Source: Flagellimonas amphidinii (lineage in GTDB: Bacteria > Bacteroidota > Bacteroidia > Flavobacteriales > Flavobacteriaceae). Taken from it: 64,000 nucleotides of DNA. Made by a program: the position numbers and the translations under genes. This document shows positions 44,714 through 54,600 of the stretch, one piece after another. Below the pieces are notes generated by a model. That model made no database searches and had not been told where the DNA came from. It worked only from the letters and a program-made list of their open reading frames with translations. The DNA is taken from the NCBI RefSeq assembly GCF_013090115.1, contig NZ_JABFNN010000030.1, forward strand, positions 310,001 to 374,000, given 5' to 3'. How positions within the stretch are numbered: position 1 is the stretch's first letter; the number at the start of each line of letters is the position of its first letter.

Positions 44714-46228
44714 TTATTTAAGTTGAAATTCAGGTTCTCTGGACAAGTGACGTAGCAAAACATAAACTTGCGTTGGAGCTTCCATACTTACTGCAAGCAT
44801 CCAAAGGCTCAATCCACCAGCAATATAATCTGGAGAGTAGTAGTTCTCTGGCACATCATCAATTTTGAACGCATCCATGGCTCTTTCAAAATCAGCGTCT
44901 GTTAGAAGACCTTTTGGTGTAAACTTATTTACCAAGGCCCTTACCACAATTTCGGGATTACTGGTGTTGCTATCTGCAGCACCAACGGCATCCATGGCCA
45001 GTGTTCTAAACTGTTCTGGATTGGCTTGGAAGAAGCCATCTATGAACACCTCGGAAGTTAACCAACGTCCAATAATAAAATTGGTGTTGATCCATTGTCT
45101 ATCTCGTTGCCATCCTGCAACGTCAAATGGATCAAATAGTGTTTGGCCTATCATACCGGCTGCATCAATAATATTGATTACAGTGCCATCATTATAAGCA
45201 AAACCTGTTTCTTTTATCAAATGGAGGTATAAATCGAAAGGACTTTTTATAATGACTCCAATCGCCGTGTCGTCGAAAAAGTGCTGACTCTTGAACATCT
45301 GCCTTAATACAGGTGCTAATTCAAAATTGTTGGCCACAAAAGTTTGCGCCAATCCATCGATTATTTGGGGAGCAATTCCGTTACCATCATCTCCTGTGGA
45401 ATCTGGATGTACAAAGAACTCATAAAGTTTCTTACAAATGAACCATCCTATTTCATTGGGTCGTTCATTGAAAAGGATATCGTGGACATCATCGTATCCC
45501 CAATTTCCAGTTTGACCAAAAATAGTTTTGTTTTCGGTATTGAAATCTTCAGGATTAAAGGTTACGGGAGTGCAACCTACTTCGCCTCTTTCTGTATAAC
45601 CTGAAAGTGCTTTAGCTGTTTCTATAATGTCTTCTTCAGTATAATTGTTACCTTCTCCAAGGGTGAATAATTCGTACAATTCACGAGCATAATTTTCATT
45701 GGGATTATTTCCACGGTTTCTTACCCCATCCAAATAATATAACATGGCGCTGGTAAGACCAATTTCACTCACAAAGGTTTTGAAATTTCCCAAAGCGTTT
45801 CGCTGAAGGCAGTCGAAATAATAATATAAGAAGGAGTTACAGTCGTATACGTCTATTTCTGTCACAAAGTGATTGTGCCAAAAGAAACTTAGTCGATCCC
45901 TTAGGTTATTATCCAAAAGAGCATTTCCATAGGCGGTGGCATACTCTTCGCGTTGGGCACGTCTTAATTGCCCTGCCAAGTCGTCATCTTCTGGATAATC
46001 GTCATTGGTCCAATCTGCCCAAGCGGGGGCAGCAATGGGGGGCAATGCTAAAGCTTGATCGACTAAACTGTCTACAAGGGCATCGGCGGTTTGTCCAACT
46101 GCGGCATTAATGGTCTGCACCGAGGCGCTAAAACCAAGCCTTCGGTACAAATGGGCAGCACGTAACTCATCCAATGGAGTAGTATACGGCGCCAACGTTG
46201 AGGTATTACAATTGATGAAGTACTCCAT
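44714..46228 (-). CDS. DUF1800 protein
   Basis: The 504-residue protein matches DUF1800 (PF08811) over its full length, with HLYRRLGFSASVQTINAAVG at the start, FWHNHFVTEIDV, NENYARELYELFTLGEGNNY and ALSGYT. No signal peptide or membrane segment is obvious, though the N-terminus is short and could be recognised with DUF1501. It is the first gene of a two-gene operon with DUF1501 (12-base gap). DUF1800-DUF1501 pairs occur in many Bacteroidota and Planctomycetes; the biochemical role is not known. The two may form one exported complex, as inference. Confidence 0.88.
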   Translation of the reverse strand: MEYFINCNTSTLAPYTTPLDELRAAHLYRRLGFSASVQTINAAVGQTADALVDSLVDQALALPPIAAPAWADWTNDDYPEDDDLAGQLRRAQREEYATAYGNALLDNNLRDRLSFFWHNHFVTEIDVYDCNSFLYYYFDCLQRNALGNFKTFVSEIGLTSAMLYYLDGVRNRGNNPNENYARELYELFTLGEGNNYTEEDIIETAKALSGYTERGEVGCTPVTFNPEDFNTENKTIFGQTGNWGYDDVHDILFNERPNEIGWFICKKLYEFFVHPDSTGDDGNGIAPQIIDGLAQTFVANNFELAPVLRQMFKSQHFFDDTAIGVIIKSPFDLYLHLIKETGFAYNDGTVINIIDAAGMIGQTLFDPFDVAGWQRDRQWINTNFIIGRWLTSEVFIDGFFQANPEQFRTLAMDAVGAADSNTSNPEIVVRALVNKFTPKGLLTDADFERAMDAFKIDDVPENYYSPDYIAGGLSLWMLAVSMEAPTQVYVLLRHLSREPEFQLK

Positions 46229-46397
46229 AGCAATGTCTGGCGTTAATTAGGTACATAGTTTTGGGGCAACTATATGTTTAGTTAACGTTGGGCGTGGTTC
46301 AATTCGGCCAACAAATTACAATCTTAACGTAGTTTTGCCCATGAACTGCCAATTTTTTCGATGAACTGCACTCTTTTTTTAATATTTTTCAACTTGT

Positions 46398-46757
46398 ATG
46401 GGACAACACAATGAATTTGGGAGGTTAGGAGAGCAGCTTGCCGTAGATTTTCTGATTGAGAGCGGTTATAAAATCCATGCAAGGAATTATCGGTTTCAAA
46501 ATGCGGAAATTGATGTGTTGGCCGAAAAGGACAATGAGCTATGTGTGGTGGAGGTAAAGTCTAGAAACAGAGGCTTTTTTGAAGATATATCCATGGTAAT
46601 CAGCAAAAAGAAGATTAAACTATTGACGCTGGCGGCGAATCAATATGTGAATGATAATAATCTAGATGTAGAGGTTAGATTTGATGTGATTACAGTCGTT
46701 AAAAATCGTGAAAAATTTAAGGTAGAACATCTAAAAAATGCCTTTTTTTATTTTTAA
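46398..46757 (+). CDS. UPF0102/YraN endonuclease-like protein
   Basis: The 119-residue protein is a YraN relative: GRLGEQLAVDFLIESGYKI, then YRFQNAEIDVLAEKDNELCVVEVKSR, which is the Holliday-junction-resolvase-like core with Glu/Asp residues (E of GEQ, D of EID, E of VEV). Proteins of this kind are thought to be nuclease-like but have no assigned role. The gene stands divergently from DUF1800 with a 169-base gap that holds no other gene. Confidence 0.85.
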   Translation: MGQHNEFGRLGEQLAVDFLIESGYKIHARNYRFQNAEIDVLAEKDNELCVVEVKSRNRGFFEDISMVISKKKIKLLTLAANQYVNDNNLDVEVRFDVITVVKNREKFKVEHLKNAFFYF

Positions 46758-46760
46758 CCA

Positions 46761-46792
46761 TTTGTTTGTTTTGTAACAATATGTTATTTTTG
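46761..46792 (+). promoter_or_regulatory. Promoter of the ACT-like gene
   Basis: TTTG at 46761-46764 (or the next TTTG 4 bases on) and TATTTTTG at 46785-46792 match the Bacteroidota -33 and -7 elements with a 16-20 base spacer, 18 bases before the ATG at 46811. Confidence 0.55.
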
Positions 46793-46810
46793 TGCAAAAC
46801 CAAACCAAAA

Positions 46811-47470
46811 ATGAAAACAATATCTGCGGTAGTTGAACACTATATTAAGAAGAAACCGTTCCTACAAAGCGCTCTTGCACAGGGTATTATCAATCTAACT
46901 TCGTTGTCCCGTCAAATTAAACCCGAAATTTCCGATGAGTTGGGCAAGGATGTCAAAGATGGTGCTGTTGTAATGGCATTGAAAAGACTTTCTGATGATT
47001 TGGAATTTAGGGCCACGCACAAAATTGTCAAAGTGCTCAAAAATATTGGGGAGATAACAGTGCGCTCCAACCTCACGGACTATACTTTCCTGGCCTCAGA
47101 TACGATTTTGCAGCAACAGGCCCGGTTGCTGGAAGAGGTCAATGCAAACCAAGATGTGTTCTATACTTCTTCAAGGGGAGTGAACGAGATCAATATTGTG
47201 ATCAGCAATGTTATGGATAATGTGGTGGAGAAGTATTTCAAGAATGAACGCTGTACTCAAAAAGCGGAGGGACTTTCATCGATCACGGTAAAACTTCCGG
47301 CAGAAAATGTCTCTGTTCCCGGAATCTACTATTTTATCTTTCAAAGATTGGCTTGGGAAGGCATTGTGCTGTATGAGGTCATCTCGACCACCAACGAATT
47401 TACCATATTGGTGAACGAGGAACAGGTGGATGTAGCCTTTAAGACCATCAAAGATTTAAAGACATTGTAG
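46811..47470 (+). CDS. ACT-like regulatory protein (often labelled aspartate kinase)
   Basis: I start at ATG 46811 (MKTISAVVEHYIKKKPFLQS); an upstream ATG at 46766 overlaps the promoter. The 219-residue protein has a helical N-terminal half and a C-terminal part with two ACT-like segments (NEINIVISNVMDNVVEKYF and FTILVNEEQVDVAFKTIK). It resembles only the regulatory end of aspartate kinases and has no kinase domain, so the common annotation as aspartate kinase is misleading. The N-terminal half may be a DNA-binding or dimerisation region. It probably senses an amino acid, as inference. Confidence 0.65.
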   Translation: MKTISAVVEHYIKKKPFLQSALAQGIINLTSLSRQIKPEISDELGKDVKDGAVVMALKRLSDDLEFRATHKIVKVLKNIGEITVRSNLTDYTFLASDTILQQQARLLEEVNANQDVFYTSSRGVNEINIVISNVMDNVVEKYFKNERCTQKAEGLSSITVKLPAENVSVPGIYYFIFQRLAWEGIVLYEVISTTNEFTILVNEEQVDVAFKTIKDLKTL

Positions 47471-47529
47471 TTTTGGTCATAGACTAAAAAACATCCACTT
47501 TCGTTATTGTTGAAGACACTTCTTGAACG

Positions 47530-49509
47530 ATGACCAAAAAACGAATTTTATACGCCCTGTTGGCCCTGCTGGTGCTCTACCTTGGCTATTTGGCCTACAT
47601 TTTTATCCTATCGCCCAAAACCAATCTTCAATCCATTTACCTTATCCCCAAGGATGCGGTCTTCGTCATAGAATCTGAAGAGCCAGTAAAAGGTTGGGGC
47701 AAGGTAAGTGAAAGTGAAGCATGGCACCACTTACAGAAGAATGATTATTTCTCCGGGCTTACCGAAAGCATTCAACAGATAGACACTATTTTCAACAACA
47801 ATCATAAGCTGTTCCAATTTTTTGATGGGCGCTCCCTCTTTATTTCCATCCATATGATCTCTCCAAAAGAGTATGGGATTTTTTATGTATTGGACCTAAA
47901 GCGCATTGCCAAATTAAGATTGCTAAAGACCTACCTGAACACCTTGTTGAACGAGGATTATGTGCTGAGCAAGCGTACCTACCATGGCCATGAAATTTTG
48001 GAAATCCATGATAAAAGGACCAAGGAGACCATGCATATGGCCTTTGTCAAAAACCAATTGGTGGCCTCCTATACCCATTCATTGGTAGAGGCGTCCATAG
48101 ATCAGTATCAAGAACCCGTTTTGGGGCGGAACCTCAATTTTATTGAGGTTAACCAAAGAGTGGGGCACGAGGATTTGTTCCGTTTGTATGTGCAGTACAA
48201 TTATTTTGATGATTATTTTAAACGGTTTTCAGACACTCCGGCCGATTGGGTCCAGAGGATGAGTGAAAACTTTTTGTTCTCCGGATTTCATCTAGATCTA
48301 GATCAGAACAGTACCCTAACGGCCAACGGTTTCACCAATATCGGTTCCACCAATGCGAAGTATCTGGAGGCCTTGCAAAAATCAGGAACGGCAAAAAGGA
48401 CCATTCCCAATATTGCGCCCAAGCGAACCGCACTGTATGTAAGCTACGGATTTGATAGTTTTGCCGGGTTCTACAAAAATTTTGAAACCGTTCAACAAGA
48501 CAATCCCAAACAGTTTGAAAGCTATCAAGAAGGCATTGAAAAGGTCGAAAAATTTCTCAAAATCGATGTAAAGAAGAATTTTGTGGACTGGATCGGGGAT
48601 GAAATTGCCCTGTTGCAAATACAATCCCATATTTCCAAAGGAAAGAATGATCTCGCCATGGTGTTGAAGGCTAATAATATTGATCATGCAAAAACCAATT
48701 TGGATTTTGTGCTGAAACAGATAAAGAAGAAGACTCCGGTCAAATTTAAGGCAGTCAATTATAAAGGACATGAAATCAATTTCCTTTCCATCAAAGGGTT
48801 CTTTAAAATATTGCTGGGGGGTCGATTTGAAGAATTTGACAAACCGTACTTCACTTTGATCGACGACTACGTGGTCTTTAGTGACAACCCCAATACGTTA
48901 AAGAGCATCATTGATGATTATGTGGCGAAAGAGACGTTATCCACTTCCGAGGATTTCAAGAAATTTGACAAGCGTTTTGAACGGGAATCCAGTGTTTTTG
49001 TTTACAGCAACATCCCGGTTTTGTTCAACAACATGTACTCCCTTGCAGATGCGGGCACCAAACAAAAGCTTCGCAAGAACAAGGATTTCATTATTTGTTT
49101 CCCCCAAGTGGGATTGCAATTGACCCCGGAGGACCACCTGTTTGAAAGTCGAATGGTACTTAGCTATCAAGATGTGGAGGAGGTGAAAAAAAATGTCCAG
49201 TTTGAGGAAACAGTCCGACCGAAGCCAATAGTACAAAAGGCAACGCCAACAGAAATAACCGATGCCGTTTTTAATTTAAAACCCATTTATCCCACGGATT
49301 TGAATGCCAAATCATTTTCAAAAAAGTACGGTAATGGAAAAATACGGTTTGAAGTTGATCTAAAGGACGGTCTCAAACACGGTCGTTACGTGGAATACTA
49401 TCCCAACGGTGAGGAAAAAATAACAGGGCGTTTCCGTAACGATGAACAAGTGGGTACTTGGCGGTTTTATGATAAAAATGGAGAGCTCGTTAAAAAGAAG
49501 CGGTTTTAA
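47530..49509 (+). CDS. Membrane-anchored DUF3352/MORN-repeat protein
   Basis: The 659-residue protein has one N-terminal membrane helix (residues 7-28), a long beta-rich periplasmic part resembling DUF3352 (about 35-560) and a C-terminal pair of MORN-like units of the YwqK kind (GLKHGRYVEYYPNGEEKITG and DEQVGTWRFYDKNGELVKK). MORN units are usually protein- or lipid-binding. No enzyme motif is seen. It is a single gene 59 bases after the ACT-like gene, so co-transcription is possible. Function unknown. Confidence 0.75.
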   Translation: MTKKRILYALLALLVLYLGYLAYIFILSPKTNLQSIYLIPKDAVFVIESEEPVKGWGKVSESEAWHHLQKNDYFSGLTESIQQIDTIFNNNHKLFQFFDGRSLFISIHMISPKEYGIFYVLDLKRIAKLRLLKTYLNTLLNEDYVLSKRTYHGHEILEIHDKRTKETMHMAFVKNQLVASYTHSLVEASIDQYQEPVLGRNLNFIEVNQRVGHEDLFRLYVQYNYFDDYFKRFSDTPADWVQRMSENFLFSGFHLDLDQNSTLTANGFTNIGSTNAKYLEALQKSGTAKRTIPNIAPKRTALYVSYGFDSFAGFYKNFETVQQDNPKQFESYQEGIEKVEKFLKIDVKKNFVDWIGDEIALLQIQSHISKGKNDLAMVLKANNIDHAKTNLDFVLKQIKKKTPVKFKAVNYKGHEINFLSIKGFFKILLGGRFEEFDKPYFTLIDDYVVFSDNPNTLKSIIDDYVAKETLSTSEDFKKFDKRFERESSVFVYSNIPVLFNNMYSLADAGTKQKLRKNKDFIICFPQVGLQLTPEDHLFESRMVLSYQDVEEVKKNVQFEETVRPKPIVQKATPTEITDAVFNLKPIYPTDLNAKSFSKKYGNGKIRFEVDLKDGLKHGRYVEYYPNGEEKITGRFRNDEQVGTWRFYDKNGELVKKKRF

Positions 49510-49534
49510 TACCCTGATGCTTCCTTTCTTATAT

Positions 49535-49560
49535 TGTCATTTCGAACGGATGTGAGAAAT
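49535..49560. repeat. REP-like repeat, copy after the DUF3352 gene
   Basis: TTGTCATTTCGAACGGATGT, then GAGAAAT, is a half-repeat of the family seen at 51.6 and 55.2 kb. It lies in the gap before the serine hydrolase gene. Confidence 0.6.
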
Positions 49561-49623
49561 AATAACCATTTCAAAATCCATCTGCAATTAGTACCTTCAT
49601 TTCCTCAACCAAATTCCAGACTA

Positions 49624-50784
49624 ATGAAGGGTACTTTTCTGTCTACTACGTTGTTTCTTGCACTATTTTTTGCACAAACTGAAATCATTGCGCAAGATTT
49701 TTATTTCCCAGAGCGTAACGAAGTTTGGAAAGCGGCAGAGCAGAATCAATTCAAATTTGATGAACCTAAATTGAATGCAGCAGTTGATTTTGCAAAGGAC
49801 AACGAATACTCTGGTTCACGGGATTTGCGCCAAGCAATATTGAAAGGATTTCAACGAGAACCCTTTCATGAAATTTTGGGTCCGACCAAAAAGCGCGGTG
49901 GACCAGCGGGAATGATTTTAAAAAATGGCTATCTCTTGGCATCTTGGGGTGACACCCAACGAGTGGATATGACCTTTAGCGTGACCAAAAGTTTTTTGTC
50001 AACTGTTGCCGGACTTGCCGAAGACCGAGGTTTGATTGAAGATGTGGATGATAAGGTCTCACGTTATGTCTGGGATGGCACTTTTGATGGCGATCATAAT
50101 TCCAAAATTACTTGGGAGCATTTGTTGCAGCAAAATTCTGATTGGTCCGGAGAACTTTGGGGTCTGAAGGACTGGGCGGACCGCCCGCCCCGGGAAGGCG
50201 GTTTGAATGACTGGAAGTTTAGAAAGTTGAACGAACCTGGAACCGTAATGGAGTACAATGATGTTCGGGTGAACGTACTGGCCTACTCCCTTACCCAGGT
50301 TTGGCGCAAACCATTGCCCTTGGTGCTCAAAGAACAACTGATGGACAAGATCGGGACTTCCACCACATGGCGTTGGTACGGCTACGACCATGCATGGACC
50401 GAAATAGATGGTTTAAAAATGAAATCGGTGACCGGGGGAGGGCATTCTGGAGCGGGGATGTTCATCAGCACAGAAGATATGGCCCGATTTGGCATGGTGT
50501 TTTTAAATAACGGGAAATGGAAAGACCAGCAATTAGTAAGTGAGGGATGGATCAAAAAGGCTACGGAACCTTCGGTTCCCAATGTAAACTATGGCTATAT
50601 GTGGTGGCTTAATCAAAAAGGCGACCGACACTGGGAAGGGGTACCCGAACATGTATTCTATGCCGCAGGCTTTGGGGGGAATTTTATTGTGGTGGATCAA
50701 AAGAATGGATTGTTGATTGTTACCCGTTGGTTGGAACCTTCTAAAATTGGGGAGTTCATAAAACAAGTTTACCAAGCTTTCTAG
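49624..50784 (+). CDS. Secreted serine hydrolase, beta-lactamase family
   Basis: I start at ATG 49624 (MKGTFLSTTLFLALFF, signal peptide ending near IIAQ), as the longer frame begins inside a REP-like repeat. The 386-residue protein belongs to the class C beta-lactamase/DD-peptidase group: SxxK in FSVTKSF, YxN in MEYNDVRVN, and HSGAGMFISTEDMARFG with AAGFGGNFIVV late. It is probably a periplasmic peptidase or esterase rather than a resistance enzyme. A short GC-rich hairpin (50180-50202; ACCGCC and GGCGGT) sits inside it in frame, adding residues PPREGG. Its stop lies 1 base from that of the diphthine-ligase-like gene. Confidence 0.88.
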   Translation: MKGTFLSTTLFLALFFAQTEIIAQDFYFPERNEVWKAAEQNQFKFDEPKLNAAVDFAKDNEYSGSRDLRQAILKGFQREPFHEILGPTKKRGGPAGMILKNGYLLASWGDTQRVDMTFSVTKSFLSTVAGLAEDRGLIEDVDDKVSRYVWDGTFDGDHNSKITWEHLLQQNSDWSGELWGLKDWADRPPREGGLNDWKFRKLNEPGTVMEYNDVRVNVLAYSLTQVWRKPLPLVLKEQLMDKIGTSTTWRWYGYDHAWTEIDGLKMKSVTGGGHSGAGMFISTEDMARFGMVFLNNGKWKDQQLVSEGWIKKATEPSVPNVNYGYMWWLNQKGDRHWEGVPEHVFYAAGFGGNFIVVDQKNGLLIVTRWLEPSKIGEFIKQVYQAF

Positions 50785-50785
50785 G

Positions 50786-51499
50786 TCAAGAAGAAGTTGA
50801 TTTGAGCAACACATCGCAGAAACCAAATTGAATTTTGGTCTTGTCCGATGGGTCATCGTAGCTTCGGAAAACCTTTTCTCCAAGTTCAATGTCTATAGAA
50901 TGATTAAATATAGGTCCATCAAAACAGAAGGTGTGGAACTCACCATTTTCGCCACAAGGATCCACGTCAGAAGGCAACTCTTTTAAAAGTTCTCTGGACA
51001 GTTCTGCACCCAAAAACGATTCCTCCAATTTGGAGTTGTTGATACAAACAATCACTGTTCTAAAACCAAGTTCAAGAAATTCCATGAAAAGTTCAGTGGT
51101 GTCCCTTTTCCATATTGGAAAAACAGCATTGATGTTACGGGTGGCCAACATTTTTTCGCGATACTCTTTTAAGTCTTCCAGAAAAATATCGCCAAAGGCG
51201 GCATGGCTAAATCCTTCTGTGGCCAATTGACCAATTTTGGCACCCATTAAAGCATTGTAATCTTCCATACTTGGACTTTCAGGCACCTCAATAATATCCA
51301 AAGGAATCCCGATGGCATTCGTTTGGGCCTCGAGTATCTCTTTTCGCAATCCATGCATGGAAACTCGGTTATGGTGGGCATTTACAGTGGTCAATAACCG
51401 TTCAATTTGAAATTCTGGTTGTTGTTGTAAATGATACAAGGCCAGTGCAGAATCCTTTCCGGAGCTCCAATTGAAAAAGGTTTTGTGTTTTTGGGGCAT
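50786..51499 (-). CDS. ATP-binding PP-loop protein, diphthine-ammonia-ligase family
   Basis: The 237-residue protein opens with a PP-loop SSGKDSALALYH and continues with the ATP_bind_4/DUF71 blocks MHGLRKEILEAQ and VDPCGENGEFHTF. Members in archaea and eukaryotes amidate diphthine on elongation factor 2, but bacteria lack diphthamide, so the substrate here is different and unknown. It is a single minus-strand gene; a REP-like repeat pair lies upstream. Confidence 0.88.
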   Translation of the reverse strand: MPQKHKTFFNWSSGKDSALALYHLQQQPEFQIERLLTTVNAHHNRVSMHGLRKEILEAQTNAIGIPLDIIEVPESPSMEDYNALMGAKIGQLATEGFSHAAFGDIFLEDLKEYREKMLATRNINAVFPIWKRDTTELFMEFLELGFRTVIVCINNSKLEESFLGAELSRELLKELPSDVDPCGENGEFHTFCFDGPIFNHSIDIELGEKVFRSYDDPSDKTKIQFGFCDVLLKSTSS

Positions 51500-51572
51500 G
51501 TTTCGAAGATGTAGTTTTGGTTACGATGTGGGCAAAGTAGTTGTGGAGCGTTTATAAAAGTAATGATTCTTG

Positions 51573-51646
51573 GATTTCTCATCGCTATGCTCCATCGAAA
51601 TAACAATAGTGTTTTTTGGGTCATTTCGAATGTATGTGAGAAATCC
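51573..51646. repeat. REP-like inverted repeat pair upstream of the PP-loop gene
   Basis: A copy in one direction (GATTTCTCATCGCTATGCTC, from 51573) and one in the other (GGTCATTTCGAATGTATGTG, from 51619) form an inverted pair between two minus-strand genes (the 3' end of mfd at 51663 and the 5' end of the PP-loop gene at 51499). Confidence 0.7.
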
Positions 51647-51662
51647 CAACTTTCGATATGAT

Positions 51663-54600
51663 TCAGGTTTTTACCTCTCTCTGATGATTTAAAGGCTCCA
51701 TAACCTTCAGTGCTTTATCAACACTCGTTACCCCAGCAAATACCAACAGCAACCGTAGCCCATTGCGGGTCTGTTTTTCTTTAAGCTGACAGATGCCAGG
51801 GTTGGCTTGAACATAGTTCAACACTTTGGTGAAGATGGGACTTTGGTAAAAGTCGGACTGTTGGTCGGCAATAAAATATCCCAAGAACTTGCCCTTTTTA
51901 AGGATGACCCGTTCCAACCCAATATGCGTAGCAATCCATTTAATACGAACAGAGTTGAGCAAGTCCACCGCCGGTTCTGGGAGTTCCCCAAAACGATCTA
52001 CCAATTGGATCTCAAACTTTTGAAGCCCTTCCTCATCCTCAACTTGGTTGAGTTGGGTGTAGAGGTTCAAACGTTCTGTAATATTATTGATGTAGTCATC
52101 AGGAAAGAGCAGTTCAAAATCAGTATCCAATTGAAGGTCCTTCACATAAGTTTTTTCTTGGCCTCCTTCCACTTCTTCGTAAAGCTCTTTGAACTCATTT
52201 TCTTTGAGTTCCTCAATAGCTTCGGATAGAATTTTTTGATAGGTCTCAAACCCAATTTCATTAATGAAACCGCTCTGCTCACCACCCAATAGATCCCCCG
52301 CACCACGAATCTCTAAATCCTTCATGGCAATATTGAACCCACTGCCCAGTTCCGTAAATTGTTCCAGGGCTTCAATGCGTTTTCGGGCATCTGTGGTCAT
52401 GACCTCATACGGTGGGGTGATGAAGAAACAGAACGCCTTTTTGTTGCTTCGACCTACACGACCACGCATTTGGTGCAGGTCACTCAATCCAAAATTATTG
52501 GCATTGTTGATGAAAATGGTGTTGGCATTGGTCACATCCAAACCACTTTCCACAATGGTTGTGGACACCAGTACGTCAAATTCCCCATTCATGAAGGCGA
52601 GCATCAATTGCTCCAATTTTTTGCCTTCCATCTGTCCATGGCCGATGCCAATTTTTGCATGAGGGACCAGACGTTGGATCATGCCAGCAACTTCTTTGAT
52701 GTTTTCAATACGGTTATGGATAAAAAATGTCTGTCCCCCCCGTTGTATTTCGTAGGAAATAGCGTCTCGAATAATTTCTTCATTGAAACGGATGACCCGA
52801 CTTTCGATGGGGTAACGGTTGGGGGGTGGGGTATTGATAACAGAAAGGTCACGGGCGGCCATCAGACTAAATTGAAGTGTTCTGGGAATGGGCGTAGCGG
52901 TCAGCGTAAGTACATCCACATTTTCCTTGATGGAACGTAACTTTTCCTTCACCGAAACCCCAAACTTTTGCTCTTCGTCCACAATGAGCAGTCCCAAATC
53001 CTTGAACTGCACATTTTTGTTCACCAATTGGTGCGTACCGATGATAATATCGATTTTTCCTTCGCCCAATTGTTCCAAGATGCCCTTTTTTTCCTTGGCA
53101 CTTCTAAAACGGTTCAGGTAATCCACCTTCACAGGGAGTTCGCCCAATCTTTTCTTAAAGGTATTGTTGTGCTGAAAGGCCAAAATGGTAGTGGGTACCA
53201 AAATGGCCACTTGTTTGCCATTGTCCACGGCCTTAAAAGCTGCCCGGATGGCCACCTCGGTTTTTCCAAAGCCCACATCCCCACAAATGAGCCGGTCCAT
53301 GGGCCGCTCACTTTCCATGTCCCTTTTTACATCTTGGGTCGATTTTTCCTGGTCCGGAGTGTCTTCATATAAAAATGAAGCTTCCAGTTCGTGTTGTAAA
53401 TAACTGTCGGGGGCATATTGGAATCCTTTTTCCAGTCGGCGCTTTGCATAGACTTGGATTAGGTCGAAGGCAATTTTCTTGACTCGGCTCTTGGTCTTTT
53501 GCTTCAGTTTTTTCCAGGCTGCGGAACCTAATTTGTAAATTTTTGGTGGAGCTCCGTCCTTACCGTTGTATTTGGAAATCTTGTGAAGCGAATGGATGCT
53601 TACATACAAAATGTCGCGGTCGCCATAGATAAGTTTGATGGCTTCCTGCTTTTTGCCCTCCACATCTATTTTTTGAAGCCCGCCAAACTTGCCGATACCA
53701 TGGTCAATATGGGTAACGTAGTCCCCAATCTCCAATTTGTTGAGTTCCTTGAGGGTGATGGCCTGTTTTTTTGCGTAGCCATTCTTTAGATGGAATTTAT
53801 GGTATCGCTCAAAGATTTGATGATCGGTATAGCAGGCCAATTTTAGCTCAAGGTCCACAAATCCTTGATAGATTGGAAAAACTATAGTTTGGTAATGAAC
53901 CGTTTCATTTACTTCATCAAAAATGTCGTGAAAACGTTTGGCCTGTTGTTCTGTGGAGCAAAAAATATAGTTGGTAAAACCTGCTTCGTGATTTTCATTA
54001 AGATCAGCAATGAGCAGGTCAAATTTTTTGTTGAAAGAGGGTTGTGGTTTGGTATTGAATTCAATAATTGGGGAGTCATAACCTGTCATCCCGAGCGCAG
54101 TCGAGGTAATGTTTGGTATTTCATTTTCTCCAGACTTCTCGACTGTGCTCGAAGTGACAGAGGTAGTTCCAATTTCGACTCCGATAAAATGGTGTAGGTC
54201 GTCTTTCAGCAAAGCTGAATCCACAAATAACTCTTTGGGCTCTGCATGTTTTACCTCTTTGCTCAGCTTTTCAAAACTCACTTTGGCTTTTTCAAAGTTG
54301 GTATCGATTCGATTGTAGACCAAATCCAAGTTTTTTGAAAAAATGATGGTTTTAGAGGCAATGTATTTTAAAAAGCTTTCCCGGGTTTCTTGTAAAAATT
54401 TGTTTTCAACATTGGGAATGATGGTTATTTTTTTCACCTTTTCCAGAGAAAGCTGGGTTTCCACATCAAAAGTTCGGATGCTGTCCACTTCATCCCCAAA
54501 AAATTCAATGCGATAAGGCTCATCATGCGAGAACGAAAAGACATCCACAATCCCACCACGAACGGAAAACTCTCCCGGCTCAGTTACAAAATCAACCCGC

